Assembly: GCA_003952965.2 (NCBI GenBank)
Contig: CM025853.1
Coordinates: 5,418,015 to 5,482,014 of the forward strand
Source: Morella rubra
Lineage: Eukaryota; Streptophyta; Magnoliopsida; Fagales; Myricaceae
Length of the DNA stretch: 64,000 bases
Direction: 5' to 3'
The position numbers were made by a program, and so were the translations under genes. Under the pieces are notes generated by a model. The model was not told the origin of the DNA and did not search any database. It saw nothing but the letters and a program-made list of their open reading frames with translations. This document shows positions 1 through 11,779 of this stretch, piece after piece (within the stretch, counting starts at the first letter, position 1; each line of letters begins with the position of its first letter).

Positions 1-366
1 AAAGAGCAGGAAAATGCTTTGCATTATCTGCTTCACCAAAATTAGTAGTTCATGCATACTTCAAGACCTTGTAGCTACTCTAAAACCCTCTACTCTAAAA
101 CCCTCCATGCTATGCTCACTTATGATCCCAAGCCAATTGTTCCATTTTGTGACTGATCTCAGCAACTTCTTGGAATTGGATACAGATCTAACTCAAACAT
201 ACAAGATATCAAATAATTTCCACCCCAAGAAGGGGATATCATTGGATATTGGCAAAAAATGGGATATTTTATGTGTCATTAAAAGAGCTGCTTGAGATAT
301 CCGAACAAATTCTAACTACATGGTTGTCGGCCTGCATTTGGAAAAGAAATTAAAAATAGTTTTATG
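1..366. other. gene-free left edge
   Basis: No coding region, RNA gene or clear repeat was recognised here. One open frame of 93 codons (14-295) is low in complexity and resembles no family I know. The last eight bases (359-366, gttttatg) are the left target-site duplication of the hAT-like element that follows. Confidence 0.4.
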
Positions 367-1712
367 CAATGGCGGAATTAGGAATGGGGGTCGAACTCTT
401 AAGAAAAAATGATAATTTTTTTTTTTATTAAGTAATGCAAAAAAATATCTTAGAATTAAAATATCAAAACTTAATAACTAAAAATATTAAAATGCACGTA
501 CCGTACTATTTACTTATTTATTATCTAAATAAAACAAAACAAACAAAATTCATCAATCTAATTTTATTGTTTACTTAAATCGGCACCTACATCAGATAAG
601 CCGGTTTTTAAATATTAACCACCTACACCTACACCTACACCTACACCTACACCGTTAAGGGAAAAAACCGGCCCTTAGCGGTGGTGGTTTCCGGTTAATT
701 TATATTTATATTGGGTCATTTTTTTTAGCATTTTACGCACTTAGCTCAATATATTTTTCTTTTTCTTTTTTCTTTTGATCCATTGATCACATATCAATAA
801 AATCTAAACTAATGAAATTCAAAACTAGTAAGAAAAAAGCAAACTACAAATTTCAAACCAAAACTAATAAGAAACAAAAGTTAATTGCACATGTTCTCCA
901 CATGTCCCTCTACTATAACGCCCCAACACTAATTTTATCCAATAATTTAACTATAACGGTCTGCCCAGAATAAATTCACTACAACATGTAAATTTGGATT
1001 GTGTACTTAGCTCCATATTTGAAGACTAAAAAAAATTAAAACATAAACTTCTGGCGTGGTTAGAAGCCAAAATAGTATTCTCATATTTCAAATGTTGTAC
1101 CATTAAGACAACAGAACAATTTGTTACACTTCAAATTGTTAATTAAGATTTATTTAAGAGACTAAAACATATGTGAAAAAAATACAGAGTCAATTGATTA
1201 AAAACCCCGTTTCCAGCATAAAAGAGGGAGTTTTTTCATATTTGCTGTGAACAAGCGTTTTTTTTTTTTCCATTGTTAATTGCCGTTTCTTGTATTCACA
1301 AACATAAGAAAGCCTTAAAAAACACAATAACTTCGTGGAGCCCACTTCCCAGTAACTCATCTTCCTTAGATCCTCTCCTCTGTCCTCTCGCATGAATCCC
1401 TTGTTACAGAGAACAACCCCTTCAGAGTTTCGGCGCCACCACTGGAAAATCAATTGAAGAACATCATGGCCACCTATGCACAGGGAGTTTGGAGAGGGAG
1501 AGAGAGGCAAACGGTGGAAGGCTAAAAGCTGTCGAAGAAGAAATTGAGGGGGGCGGGGGGTCGACGAAGAAGAAATGGGAGGGGGAAGTAGTTGTTTAAC
1601 ATAGAAATGGACGCGCTAGGCTTAAGACATAAAAAAATAAAAAATTTGGAAGGATTTCTCAAGGCGATGGGGGGCGGCTGCCCCCCATTGTCCCTGTGTA
1701 GTTCCGCCCCTG
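367..1712. mobile_element. non-autonomous hAT-like transposon
   Basis: The element starts CAATGGCGGAATTAGG and its right end read on the minus strand starts CAGGGGCGGAACTAC, an imperfect terminal inverted repeat of the CAGTGGCGGAGC type seen on plant hAT elements. It is flanked by an 8-bp target duplication with one mismatch: gttttatg (359-366) and gctttatg (1713-1720). The length is 1,346 bp. No transposase was recognised inside; the open frames on the minus strand (1190-1510, 1522-1740) look random. The ends resemble those of the copies at 6948, 46220 and 63001, so I infer one family mobilised by a common transposase. Confidence 0.75.
618..653 (+). repeat. CACCTA hexanucleotide microsatellite
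   Basis: About five to six head-to-tail copies of acctac lie inside the hAT-like element. It is not the plant telomere unit (TTTAGGG), so it is a simple repeat and not an interstitial telomere. Confidence 0.8.
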
Positions 1713-1720
1713 GCTTTATG

Positions 1721-2884
1721 TAAAGAAATATCCGCTGCAAATAGCATTAAATTACATAAATCTCCATTATGGAACTGAGGAATAAGAAAGAAACACCACA
1801 GAGCAGAGACTTAATTTGTTGGCACTTAAAAAAAAATACAATAACAAAAACAGCATCTGGTCCATTAAAGTTTCCCCATACATTCTCAAGTCTTAATGTC
1901 CTTGTTGGCATTGAGACGAAATAACCAGAAAAAAATGAACAAACGTAATGTAGTAGATTTTGCAGAGCTACAACCTTTACAAACAGGAAATGACCCGAGT
2001 TCTGATCAATCTTTTGAAGCAGACTGGAAGATAAAAACTGCTGTCAAAATGCCCACCAATGTGGTAACGGCCAAGGCTACTGTAGGCAGGGGACTTGTGA
2101 GCCCAAAATTCTGTAAAACCCAAAAAGCATTTTATTAAAAGAAAACTTAATGGCTGTAGAGAAGGGGTGTATCAGTTAAATTCCTCATTCATGAAACAAG
2201 AAGTAAAAAAACCATTGATCCTCCAGAAGTTATCCTATGTTGAACATGTAAAGCAGGACAACAGCTGAGAGTGATGTCAAATGTGTCTTTCCTTCTGAGG
2301 GATGATTTCCTGGTTATGCATATGCATGAACATAATAAAGGAGGGAGAGGGGGAATGGGAAAGGTTGGATTTGTTTCGTCAAGGGGTCTTTACTTCAATG
2401 AGTAAACAAAATTCGAAAAAGATGTTTGTAATAGAGGAAAAAAGAATCATTGGTGGCTCATCTGATTATTGATATTCTACAGTAACAATAATTATATGAG
2501 CTTCTGAAATAAGCAACACCATAGCAAATTTAGAAAACTTTTCAGCATTTGATATCTTAAAAGCTTTTAGTTGGATCAGAAAAACCCAGAGCATGTGAAC
2601 TACCTCCAGAAGTCCCTTGCCTGTTGCTATCTTAACACTAATAGCAGCTGCAAAATGGCGGTGCATACACTGTACCATAGGCCTGCACGGGGAACAATAC
2701 TGTATCTGAGAGCGAATCATAAGAGTCAAGAGCTCGTTGCTTAAAAAAATAAAATCTAAGGAGCTCGTCATCAATCACGCGCCACAATATTCGCGTGTTC
2801 GTCACCCTCGCTCGCTGCGTGATACACTGGCCTTACAAAACCCCACCAGCAAACATCAATAGCTTCTTCAGCGCACTAACAACC
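1721..2884 (+). promoter_or_regulatory. upstream region of the cyclase-family gene
   Basis: This holds no recognisable gene. Near the coding start there is an inverted pair of CGCG boxes, CACGCG at 2776-2781 and CGCGTG at 2792-2797, about 90 bp before the ATG. CGCG boxes (vCGCGb) are the known binding site of CAMTA calmodulin-binding transcription factors. No convincing TATA box is visible just upstream of the ATG. The open frame at 2466-2774 on the minus strand has no family resemblance. Confidence 0.4.
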
Positions 2885-5800
2885 ATGGCTTCCCTTGTCC
2901 TCCTCCTCCTCCTCTTACTACTCAGCGCCGCGTCGCAGACGATCTCCACTCTATCCACCACCACCACCGACGCCTACCCCTCTGTTCCTCTTACTGAAAC
3001 CACGGAATGTTCAATCTCCACCAACAACGACGAACTCATCCCTGTACGCAGAGAAGTTTACGACGGCGGCCGAATAATCGACATCACCCACAGGTACACC
3101 ACGGAAATGCCGTCTTTTGAATCGGCGGACGGGATTGGCCAGTTCCTGTGGCTCCCAAAGAGCATGAAGAACGGATCGATTGCGAACAACTCGGAAATGA
3201 AGCTACCCGCTCACACTGGCACGCACGTCGACGCGCCCGGTCACGTCTTCGATCACTATTTCGACGCTGGCTTCGACGTCGACACGCTTGACTTGGAAGT
3301 GCTGAACGGTGATTATCATTGTTCTTTCGTTTCAGCATATTTGTCTACAGAATTCATGGTTTTTTTTTTTGTCGAGTTAGAAACTTAGCAATTATTTGCA
3401 AAAATTGGAGCTTTAGAGCTTTTTGAAGAGGCCAGGTGTTGCTGGGTTTAGGTTCTATGATTACGCGTAAGCGGTACACCAGAACTTATAACGTCTCGAG
3501 ACATCGTCTTAACTCAAAGAAGCCTAAGTCTATGCGATTAGAGCGATACTATTATATTAAGCAGTCACGACTCGCTTTCTAGGATTCTACCACGCGAGTC
3601 AATACTTCCTATCACTATATCAATATGCTTGAGGCAGATTAGATTTGAAACCAGATTATGAAATACTGAATAAAGATAAGGACAGCCATCTTAAAAATTC
3701 TGCTCTACCTATAGCTAATCAACCTTGATCCTTCTCTCAGCATTGACAGCTATTCATATTTGTTACGAAGTGCAGTGATTAGCGCATTACAGAGAACATT
3801 ACTTGGGAGGTTAAGGGACAGCTTTGTTTGGCTCTTATCTGTAGGAGATGTCTTGTATATTTTGAAGAAAGAGACGGTGGGACCCTAAACTATTTGGATT
3901 TTGGGCCAGACCCCTCCGACCTGACCACCTACATATGTTAGCCGGTTTGATCTTGGGCCATGCTCGTGAGAAACATGGTCTTGGGTAAAGACTCTGAGTT
4001 TGAGAAGGTTTTGCTAGCTATTTGTGAATAGTGATATGTTGTCATTCTCCAATGTGGACATAAGCAAGCTGCCAAACTATTTGAATGCAATGTACTGTTT
4101 GTGCGATTGACCTTTCCTTGTTCTGCTTTCCGTCAGAACATAGGGCTCGTATGCCACCATGCTCAATATTAAAAAATGGGTTACACTAGGGTGGCTATAT
4201 GCATTTTGGTTGGGGTAGTCTAATCCAGTTGGTGAAGGAGAGGAAAAAACTATTTTGAGCTATGTTGTTCTGGTGTTGAAGAATGTGATATTCATTTGCA
4301 CTGAGGCGAAGTTTATACTAGGTCTTCTTGGACGGCATTGATACTGCAAACAAGATTATGTTTTTTCTCTTCTTTGGTGATGTGCCGCTCTTTCAACCGG
4401 ATGGTGCACCTGAAAACGTCAACAAGAGAACTTTTCATTTTGCTTTTTTGCAATATGTAACTCAAAATATAATTGTTGCCTTAATGAGAAATTTTGTGGT
4501 AATGTGCTTTTTGGGTTTGTCGGAATCCTAATCCCACCATCTCTAGTGCTTTCTTTGTTGTTTCATATGATTGGCGTTGCCTACCTTGCACGTAAATGGG
4601 AATTTCTTTCATCTTTCTATGCAGAAACGGGATCATTTCTAAACGTGTTATTCCTTCACGTTGTGTTGCTTAGATATTGCTGACCTTCATATTTATTGGT
4701 TTCAATAGGTCCAGCATTGTTAGTTGATGTTCCAAGGGACACGAACATAACTGGTATTGAATTGCTCTCTTTCCGACTGTTTCTTTTTCGTGATTAGCTT
4801 CTCTACATATGAATGATTTGTTTTATTTTTTTCATTTTTCGTGGTGTGGGGGATGGTGAATGCTGTTTTAGTACATGCTGTTTAATTTTCTTCAGGCAGC
4901 ATCCCTTAACTGTTGCTGTTCTGTATCGGGCGGTATGACCTTTCATATGACTAAAAGTACTTATGGAGAATTAAGCTCTATGGCAGGCTCTTCTCAAGTG
5001 TGCCAAGATAGCAAGTTTTTTGGCTGCTAAATGAAAATCTACTTGTAGTTTCAAAATGATAGGAAATAATTTTGATCTTTTATTAGGTGATGATAAAGTT
5101 TCTTCCTTGCAGCTGAAGTTATGAAGTCTCTAAATATCCCAAGGGGAGTCCGTCGTGTCCTTTTCAGGACATTAAATACTAACAGGTAATTTTAGACATT
5201 ATATTTAGTAGAACTTTGACACGTGGATAAGTTTATATAAAAGATTACATCTGAGAAAAGGTATGTCACGTTAATTCTGGTACCAGTGTTCCTGAAATAT
5301 TTTGCATTTTGTAATGTTTCATTTAGTAGTTTTGGAGACTCGTTTGTATTAGTCCAAAGTATATGACGATGGACAAAGCAAAATTTAAGCATTTAAAGGG
5401 TGAGTTAAAACTTATATTTAAGCATTTAAAGGGTGAGTTAAAACTTATTGTAATTGCAGGCGGCTTATGTTTAAAAAGGAGTTTGACACAAGCTATGTGG
5501 GATTTATGAAGGATGGGGCAAAATGGTTGGTGGAAAACACCGACATCAAACTTGTTGGTAAGATATGCCGACACTCGGTATCCGCTTTTTTGTCACGTGT
5601 TCCACTTATGAATTACCTTAACAGAGGCCAGGTAACTTAGCAGACACTGCAAAATGCATTCCACTTGCGGTTTCTTTGTTGCAACATTCTAACCCGTTAA
5701 GATTCTCTTTCAATTGTAGTTGTTTAACTGACATCTTCTGTGGTGGAATGCAGGAATTGATTACTTATCTGTTGCTGCCTATGACGACTTGATCCCTTCT

Positions 5801-6048
5801 CATCTTGTGTTTTTGAAAGGCAGGGTAAGAAATTAAATTAGTGATCCTTTGAAAATTTAGCTTGTAATAAGTGTTTAACTCAGACATCTTTGTTTGCCGA
5901 CTTACACTGCTTAAATATTCAGGAAATCATCCTTGTGGAAGCTCTAAAGCTCGATAATGTCCAACCAGGAATATATTCTGTCCATTGCCTACCTCTTAGG
6001 TTGCTTGGTGCCGAGGGATCCCCGATACGATGCGTACTAATCAAATAA
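2885..6048 (+). CDS. cyclase family protein (kynurenine-formamidase-like, PF04199)
   Basis: Six exons join in frame to 278 aa: 2885-3308, 4709-4753, 5113-5185, 5460-5557, 5754-5824 and 5923-6048, all with GT-AG introns. Residues 1-20 form a leucine-rich signal peptide ([13 protein letters not shown]). Residues 110-120 read [11 protein letters not shown], the HxGTHxDxPxH metal-binding signature of the family; bacterial members include Mn/Zn-dependent kynurenine formamidases. Arabidopsis homologues are the CYCLASE1-4 proteins, which are secretory-pathway proteins linked to stress and cell-death responses; their enzyme activity in plants is not settled. The start at 2885 is preferred over an in-frame ATG at 2795 because it begins the signal peptide, has a good accATGg context, and the 30 extra residues look non-coding. 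The total length is typical of the family. Confidence 0.93.
5383..5448 (+). repeat. 33-bp tandem duplication next to a splice acceptor
   Basis: Two exact or near-exact 33-bp units (5383-5415 and 5416-5448, starting atttaagcatttaaaggg) lie in intron 3 of the cyclase gene and end 10 bp before the exon-4 acceptor AG (5458-5459). The duplication therefore covers the region where the branch point should lie, and may have doubled it. Confidence 0.85.
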
Positions 6049-6939
6049 AAAGGTGGTTGTAAGCACTGTATTGTAAAAAGAAATCTATCCTACGGAATCT
6101 TTCTCCGTGTTTGATGAAAAAGTTTTTTTTTTTTCTAGGTAATGAAAAAGCTACTTATCAGGTTTAGTTTCTTTACAGCTTTAATTGTAGACTCATGCAT
6201 ATTTATTGAAATTCTTACAGGAAACAACATTGTTGTTGGCATATGGAGATCATGAGCAGAATAAGACCGTAGAGAAGTTTTGTCCTGCCTCGACGGAGCG
6301 GGAGAGATATGCCCTGCTCTTAAAAAGTTATCATGTATATTGCTATAGTCGTCGAGTTGCCTTTCTTGATCGGCTGGTGCCTAATGTGTCTTCTAGGCCT
6401 GCATGTAGACAATCTTCCCCACAACTTATGTTCTTGTATATAATTTTCAAACAAAAAATTTTTAATTACTCACTGAGTTTTGAGCAATCTAAAAAATTAA
6501 ATTAAAATTTTATAAATTAAACTACTCAGCCCTATCTCATAAAAATAAAATTTTCCTTTCTCAAAATTGTTTGTCGACTTGCCCAGAAAAAAATCTAAAA
6601 AGTTTATGACCAATGTTGGGCAGGATCTGTTGCGTGCTTTTCACCCGTTACCCCCACCCACAAACACTGACATTAGAAAAACCACTTCTTCAAAATCAAA
6701 ACGCAGCACTCGAGTTTTCTAATTTCTCTATTATCCAAATAACAGAATGGAATGGGAAAAAAAAAAATTCCTCTTGTTTACCTACCAACGACCAAATATA
6801 ATTGCCTTGTTTGGTAGACAAGAAATAGGCTCGGGGAGCTTTGTATGTGTTGAGTACCTACGGGAACCAAATCAAACGAATCTGATCTGATCCTACCAAA
6901 AAAACCAGACGCCGCTTTGATTCGGAGGAGAACGATGTC
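6049..6939. other. 3' flank of the cyclase gene, gene-free
   Basis: This presumably contains the 3' untranslated region and terminator of the cyclase gene. The open frames (6206-6505, 6613-6801) match nothing known. It ends in the hAT target duplication cttgttcc at 6940-6947. Confidence 0.4.
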
Positions 6940-7020
6940 CTTGTTCCCAGAGGCGGAGGGAGGGGGCCCCAACCGAGGCGCTGGCCCCGGTTGGACCAAT
7001 GCAAGTTCGCAAGACATTTA

Positions 7021-7070
7021 TTTTTTATTTTTTATTTTTTATTTTTTATTTTTTATTTTTTTTTATCCTG
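7021..7070 (+). repeat. A(T)6 heptanucleotide microsatellite
   Basis: About six head-to-tail copies of attttttt-like heptamers inside the hAT-like element, ending in a longer T run. Confidence 0.75.
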
Positions 7071-7247
7071 TAAAACTTAACTTGTAATTGATCAAGACAA
7101 TGGCTGATATGCTATTAATATACAATTTTGAAATTACATTGAAATTGTGAATATTAAGACTAGGTTGTAAAATTGTGATTAGGACATTAGGTTGTGACTT
7201 GTGAAATTATATTGATGAATTTTGTTTTGGTTTATTTTGTTTAGATA

Positions 7248-7840
7248 ATGGATAAGTTTTTGATTAAAAAAAAAAAAAAATTAGCAAGATTGTCTAATAT
7301 TCCTAATGTGACTCCTACTTCTGAGACAACTATTAGTTCGAAAAGACCTAGTATTTTATTTAGTCCGAATGATATTATTGTTGACCTAGGGTTAAGTAAA
7401 CTCGTTGAAGAATATGATGTCGGCATTAGAGATTAAGTTTGTAGGGAGTATTTGATAAAATGTCCTTGTTAATCGCTTGAGCATGATTTTCCCAAGAAAC
7501 AATATGGACAACGAATGAAGGCTTTTTTGGAGGCATGGTTCAAAGAATATGAGTGATTGGATACGGTGTATTGCTTGCGGTGTTATCTAATCAGACAAAG
7601 TAGATTATCAAGATCTGGGGAAGATGTGTTTACATCTACAGGATTTAGCAATTGGAAAATGGGAGTGGAGGTATTTGGGAGTCATGTTGGTGCATTTAAT
7701 AGTCTCAGCAAATAGTACGGTATGTGTATTTCAATATAATATATTTTTAATGTTTTTAGTCCTTAATTTCAATATTTTAACTCTAAGATATTTTTTTGCA
7801 TTATGTAGTAAAAAAAAATTTCTTGTCATTTTCCGTTAGA
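7248..7840 (+). pseudogene. TTF-type zinc-finger hAT transposase, 5' fragment
   Basis: The frame at 7248-7436 ends in a segment with IIVDLGLSKLVEEYDVGIRD, which resembles the conserved N-terminal motif of plant TTF-type zinc-finger hAT proteins (DI..DPGLR..I..Y....RDE.RR.Y). It is followed, across stops, by residues such as FPRNNMDNE and GKWEWRYLGVMLVH that match the next part of that domain, including the GCGVIxSD-like cysteine segment near 7580. Everything after the zinc finger is missing. It cannot encode a working transposase; identification rests on motif memory. Confidence 0.65.
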
Positions 7841-7888
7841 AGTTGGCCCCCCTTCAGATTAATTCCTGGCTCCGCCACTGCTTGTTCC

Positions 7889-9022
7889 ACGGCTCGAAGG
7901 TGACCAAAACAGCTTTGAGTGCCGCGTTTTGATTTTGAAGGGATGACGCCAATTTGAGGCAAATACATATTTGAGTGCTGCGTTTCAAGTCATAAAAGGG
8001 ATGACCACGTTTTGTTCTTGAGTTGTCCCTATGACCGGGCTACCCAATGATGCCACATGTAATGGCTGCTGAGGTAGCCGAGTCTATCGTTAAGAAGATG
8101 AACAGAGAAATGACGGAAGGGTGTTTTGGTAAAAATGAGAATATTAAAGGATAAAAAATTTGATGTTTAAAAACGAAGGATTGAAATGAAAAAGTGATCC
8201 AAAACCCAAGGACTAAAATACCAATTTTCCTTTATTTTATCTTCGAGAGATTGACGAAGGTCTTCAGTTGGTGATTTTACGAGGTCTCCTTGGGCGGCCT
8301 AATATCGGTTGTTGAGCTGATTGGTGGATGGGTAACTGTTGTCAGCCTTTAGGGCAAGTGTGAACTAGGTGTCGTGTAATAAACTAACGATTAGATGAGC
8401 TGAAGTTTGGGATTGTGTTTGGATGGATAAGAATTTTTTTATTATTATTAAAGATAATGTAGATCCTTCTGAAATAAGTGAAAAGTTGTTAAAATTTATA
8501 AAAGGATATCAAAGTTTGTAAAAACTGATTGTGATAAAAAAAAAAAAATTTAACATCCAAACATAGGCTAGATATGAAATAAATTTTTCATGTGATAAGT
8601 TTGAAACTCGCCTGAAATTAAATTATGAGCTTATCAACCATTGGGGCTTAAAAGGCCCATTAAATCTGAATCTAGAATCATAGTTAATGATAAAAGTTAA
8701 CTTGATAAATGAACTAGAGGCATGGAGCACGGGCCTAATCCAAGTTTGTAATAAATAACTAAATAAGGTGGTGTTTGAGTATTAAAATTTTGAAATACGA
8801 GAGTTGGTGAAAAATTGAAAATAGTTTAAGAGAGTTGATGAAAAAATAAAGATAATTTATGAGAGTTAATAAAAAAGTGAAGAGAGAGAAAATTTGAATG
8901 AATATTATGGTGGAAAAAAAATTTTGATAGAAAGAAAGATTTTTTTTTTTAAAATTTTTTAATTAGGTTCAAAATTTAGAATTTTAACACTCAAACACCA
9001 CCCATTTATAATCACCAAAAAA
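7889..9022. other. intergenic region with small MITE-like palindromes
   Basis: No gene seen. Two inverted-repeat blocks are visible. At about 8412-8564 the ends are gtgtttggatg and its reverse complement. At about 8767-9003 the left end is ggtggtgtttgagtattaaa and the right end is catched by its reverse complement (caaacaccaccc). Both have the size and AT richness of MITEs, but I could not fix target duplications, so their superfamily is open. Confidence 0.5.
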
Positions 9023-9031
9023 AAAAGGTTA

Positions 9032-9429
9032 GGGGAAAATACATTTTCTACCCACGAACTACCTTAGGTTTTCATACTTTACACTCTAAACTACTATGTT
9101 TGAGACATTACACCCTCTAACCATCAATTTTAGATACTTTGCACCCTTTATCAAAATTTCAAACTAAAATGACAATAATGCGCTTGACACACTTTAACTA
9201 TATTGAAGATATTATTGTCCATTCATTAATTTTGAGGGTATTATTGTCAGAATGAGGGTGTAAAGTGTATAACATTGGTAGTTGAAGGGTGCAATGTGTC
9301 AAAGTGAGTAATTTAGGATGGAAAATGTCTAACATTGATAGTTGGAGAATGCAATGTGTTAAAACTGATAGTTTAAGGTGCAATATGTCACAGACGCAGT
9401 AGTTTATGGGTGGAAAGTGTATTTTCACC
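9032..9429. mobile_element. Mutator-like MITE (398 bp)
   Basis: The ends are GGGGAAAATACATTTTC and, in reverse, GGTGAAAATACACTTTCC. An exact 9-bp target duplication, aaaaggtta, lies at 9023-9031 and 9430-9438. The 9-bp duplication points to Mutator-type mobilisation. The interior is a series of imperfect repeats of a gtgcaaagtgt-like unit. It landed at or beside the left end of the neighbouring foldback element. Confidence 0.8.
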
Positions 9430-9438
9430 AAAAGGTTA

Positions 9439-9956
9439 ATTATAATTTCCTCTCTCAAACTACCACTTGATTCTCAAATACCTCACAAGGCCACAAACTT
9501 TAACTTATTACAATCCACCCCATTAACTATACTTCTTGTTACGATTTCACCCCTCAAACGACTAGCGCAATTATGTAGAACAGTTTTTGTCTCATGTAAC
9601 AGACACGTGATCGACTCCTAACATAAAAAAATAAATTTACACTCGTTTGAGTCCTCACTAAACTTCTACAATGCTTCTAGCAAGTCGTAGATCTAAAAAA
9701 TAATATATAGTTAGATGATTTTTTTTTATTAAAATAAAAATATGACTTACTTAGAATCAAGTTGATCAAATTTGTCTGTTCAAATTAAGAAAAGGTTAAG
9801 TGTTGTTCACGTGGGACAAAAATTATTCAACATAAAAATTTCAACAAGTTAGGGGATGAAATTGCAATGAGAAGTATAGTTTGTGGGGATGAGTTGTAAC
9901 GAGTTAAAGTTTGTAAGAGTATTTAAGAATTGGATTGTAGTTTGAGGGAGAAATTA
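9439..9956. mobile_element. foldback MITE, split by the MULE
   Basis: The left arm (about 9439-9610) and right arm (about 9795-9956) are inverted repeats of 160-170 bp, sharing blocks such as acaaactttaact and ctatacttct in opposite orientation. The right arm stops abruptly at gagaaatta (9948-9956), which is the target duplication of the Mutator-like element. Continuing from 22087 past the second gagaaatta gives taaat, matching the attataatt of the left terminus. The MULE therefore inserted a few bases from the end of this pre-existing palindrome. Confidence 0.78.
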
Positions 9957-10129
9957 GGGAAATTGGAAATTTGGTCACTAGGTTTATACCACGCACGCTA
10001 ACAAAATAGTCACTAAGTTTTATTTTTTTTACTTTCTAGTCTCTGAGTCCATACCCGTCTGACGAAATAGTCATTTCGTCCATATTTCATCACTTCATCT
10101 AACGGAAACCATAGCCATGTCAGCGTCAC
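9957..10129 (+). repeat. MULE left terminal inverted repeat
   Basis: About 170 bp that pairs, with scattered mismatches and small gaps, with 21905-22077 read in reverse. Shared blocks include aaatttggtc, tttatacca, acaaaatagtc and cgtccatatt. Long inverted repeats of this size are usual for plant MULEs and normally carry the transposase binding sites and promoter. Confidence 0.8.
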
Positions 10130-11455
10130 ATTTAACAAAACGCACCATAAATTATCCACGTCAATAACCAAATAGTAACAAGACACTGCATTTTGTCCCA
10201 CCTGTTAAAACCCTGCCCATGCTAAACGACACACAGAATGAAAACTTAAAAAAAATTAAGCACATCGTTTTGAACACCACGAACATAAACCGAAGAAGAG
10301 AGCAAAATCGGTTGTATTTTCGCACCCCCTCATATGGTCTGGGTTTCATGATATTCTTGCCCTAGCATTAGGTGATTTCGAACTTTGACTAAGGATTCAA
10401 AAGTTCAATGATGTTGAGTGAAAATCCATTCGTCAAAGCCATAATTGTAGCAAACCTTTGGGGCCATTGAGATTTTTCGGTGCGTTGGGGTTGGATTTTG
10501 AAGTTGGTAAGGTTTTTCATTTCATTAGTCTCACCCACTTGTAAATGCCCATAGTTTATGGTTGTTTTATTGTAGCTTACCCCTTTATTTGTATGCCTTT
10601 TGTGCAGGTGAGTGGCTGGAGCAAAATCTTGATTTTCCACAACACCCATTATATTAAAGTGTTGGAAGTGGGATCTATTGCCAATAATGTCACATGGTAG
10701 GACCACAAAGTGAATTGATTTTGTCTATTTATTAGGTTTTGGTAACAACTTTGTCATTATTCTTTTGGTGTCTTTTAGTGCAGACCCACCTGTAAATGCA
10801 CTTGATTTTGCGGTTATTTTGTCTTCTTGTCCCTTATAAAAGTTGTAAGTCCTTAGGTTCTGGTTGATTGGTTGCTGAGATATACAGGTCATTAGGTTTG
10901 TATTAAATAAAACTTTAAATGTAGTGTTTCCGTGACTTGAAGGGGCAGAGTTCATGAGTTCCCTCATTTTTGAAATGGAAACAAAGTTCATAAGTTCCCT
11001 TATTTTTCCGTATACAAACAACTTGGAGAGAAAATAGATTGTTCTTGTGAAGGCAGTGAAAAATTAGGTGTAATAGATTGTAGTTTTTTCTAGTGTTCTT
11101 TGTATACATGTCTGTTTATAGTTGTTTATTTATTTGCAATAGAGTTTTATTATTTGCTTGTATTCTGATTATTTCTTGTTTACAATAGATTGTTCTTGTA
11201 TTCTTGTTGTATTGAAGACTAAGGTGGCAATAATATCTTTCAATTATGGCTTTAAAGAAATATATATGGTAATATATATGATTTTGTAAGATTCCTACGG
11301 ATAGTTGTCCATCATCGTGGGCAATTCGTCGGAGGTCGAGATCAGATTTATAAAGGAGGGAAGGTGGAAGAGTTGGGGAAACTGGATACATATTACATCT
11401 CCTCAATTGAGATTTAGGCTACAGTGAAGGATCTTGGTTATTTACAGACGGAAAC
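10130..11455. other. MULE 5' region without recognised genes
   Basis: Between the left inverted repeat and the transposase relic I recognise no protein. The open frames here are on the minus strand (10389-10706, 10725-11021, 11116-11406) and are AT-rich chance frames. The stretch probably includes the transposase promoter and first, decayed exon sequence. Confidence 0.4.
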
Positions 11456-11779
11456 TTTATGGTATACATTTGATGACGAAGATTGGTTGGCTATTAGGAC
11501 ACTGAAGAATGATAAGGATATGATTGAGTTCATCAATAGTGTGGTTAGTGAGTAGAGGAAGGTTCTGAATATCTATGTTGACCATGTAGTCAATAAAGCT
11601 AAGATCATTGAGACCAAGGATCCCCCCCTTCTACTTACTAGGCCGGGACCATTACAAGAAGTTGGGGAACCAGAAGCTGTTGAGGAGGAACCCGAATTTG
11701 TTGTGGGAGAAGATACTAATATGGGGGAAGCTGAAAAGGATGTGAATGGGTCTGTTGGTGATCAGCAATTTGATGTTGT

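Larger units (their letters stand above)
6948..7880 (+). mobile_element. hAT transposon deletion derivative with TTF-type transposase remnant
   Basis: The left end is CAGAGGCGGAGGGAGG and the right end read in reverse is CAGTGGCGGAGCCAGG. A perfect 8-bp target duplication, cttgttcc, flanks it at 6940-6947 and 7881-7888. The element is 933 bp and holds a decayed start of a hAT transposase (7248-7840) but no catalytic region, so it is an internally deleted, non-autonomous copy. An AT-rich heptamer repeat near the left end may have grown after insertion. Confidence 0.88.

Noticed and set aside
618-653. Possible interstitial telomere repeat
   Set aside because: The unit is CACCTA, not CCCTAAA.
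2795-2884. Upstream in-frame ATG of the cyclase gene
   Set aside because: It would put 30 non-conserved residues before a clear signal peptide at 2885; family members start at the signal peptide.
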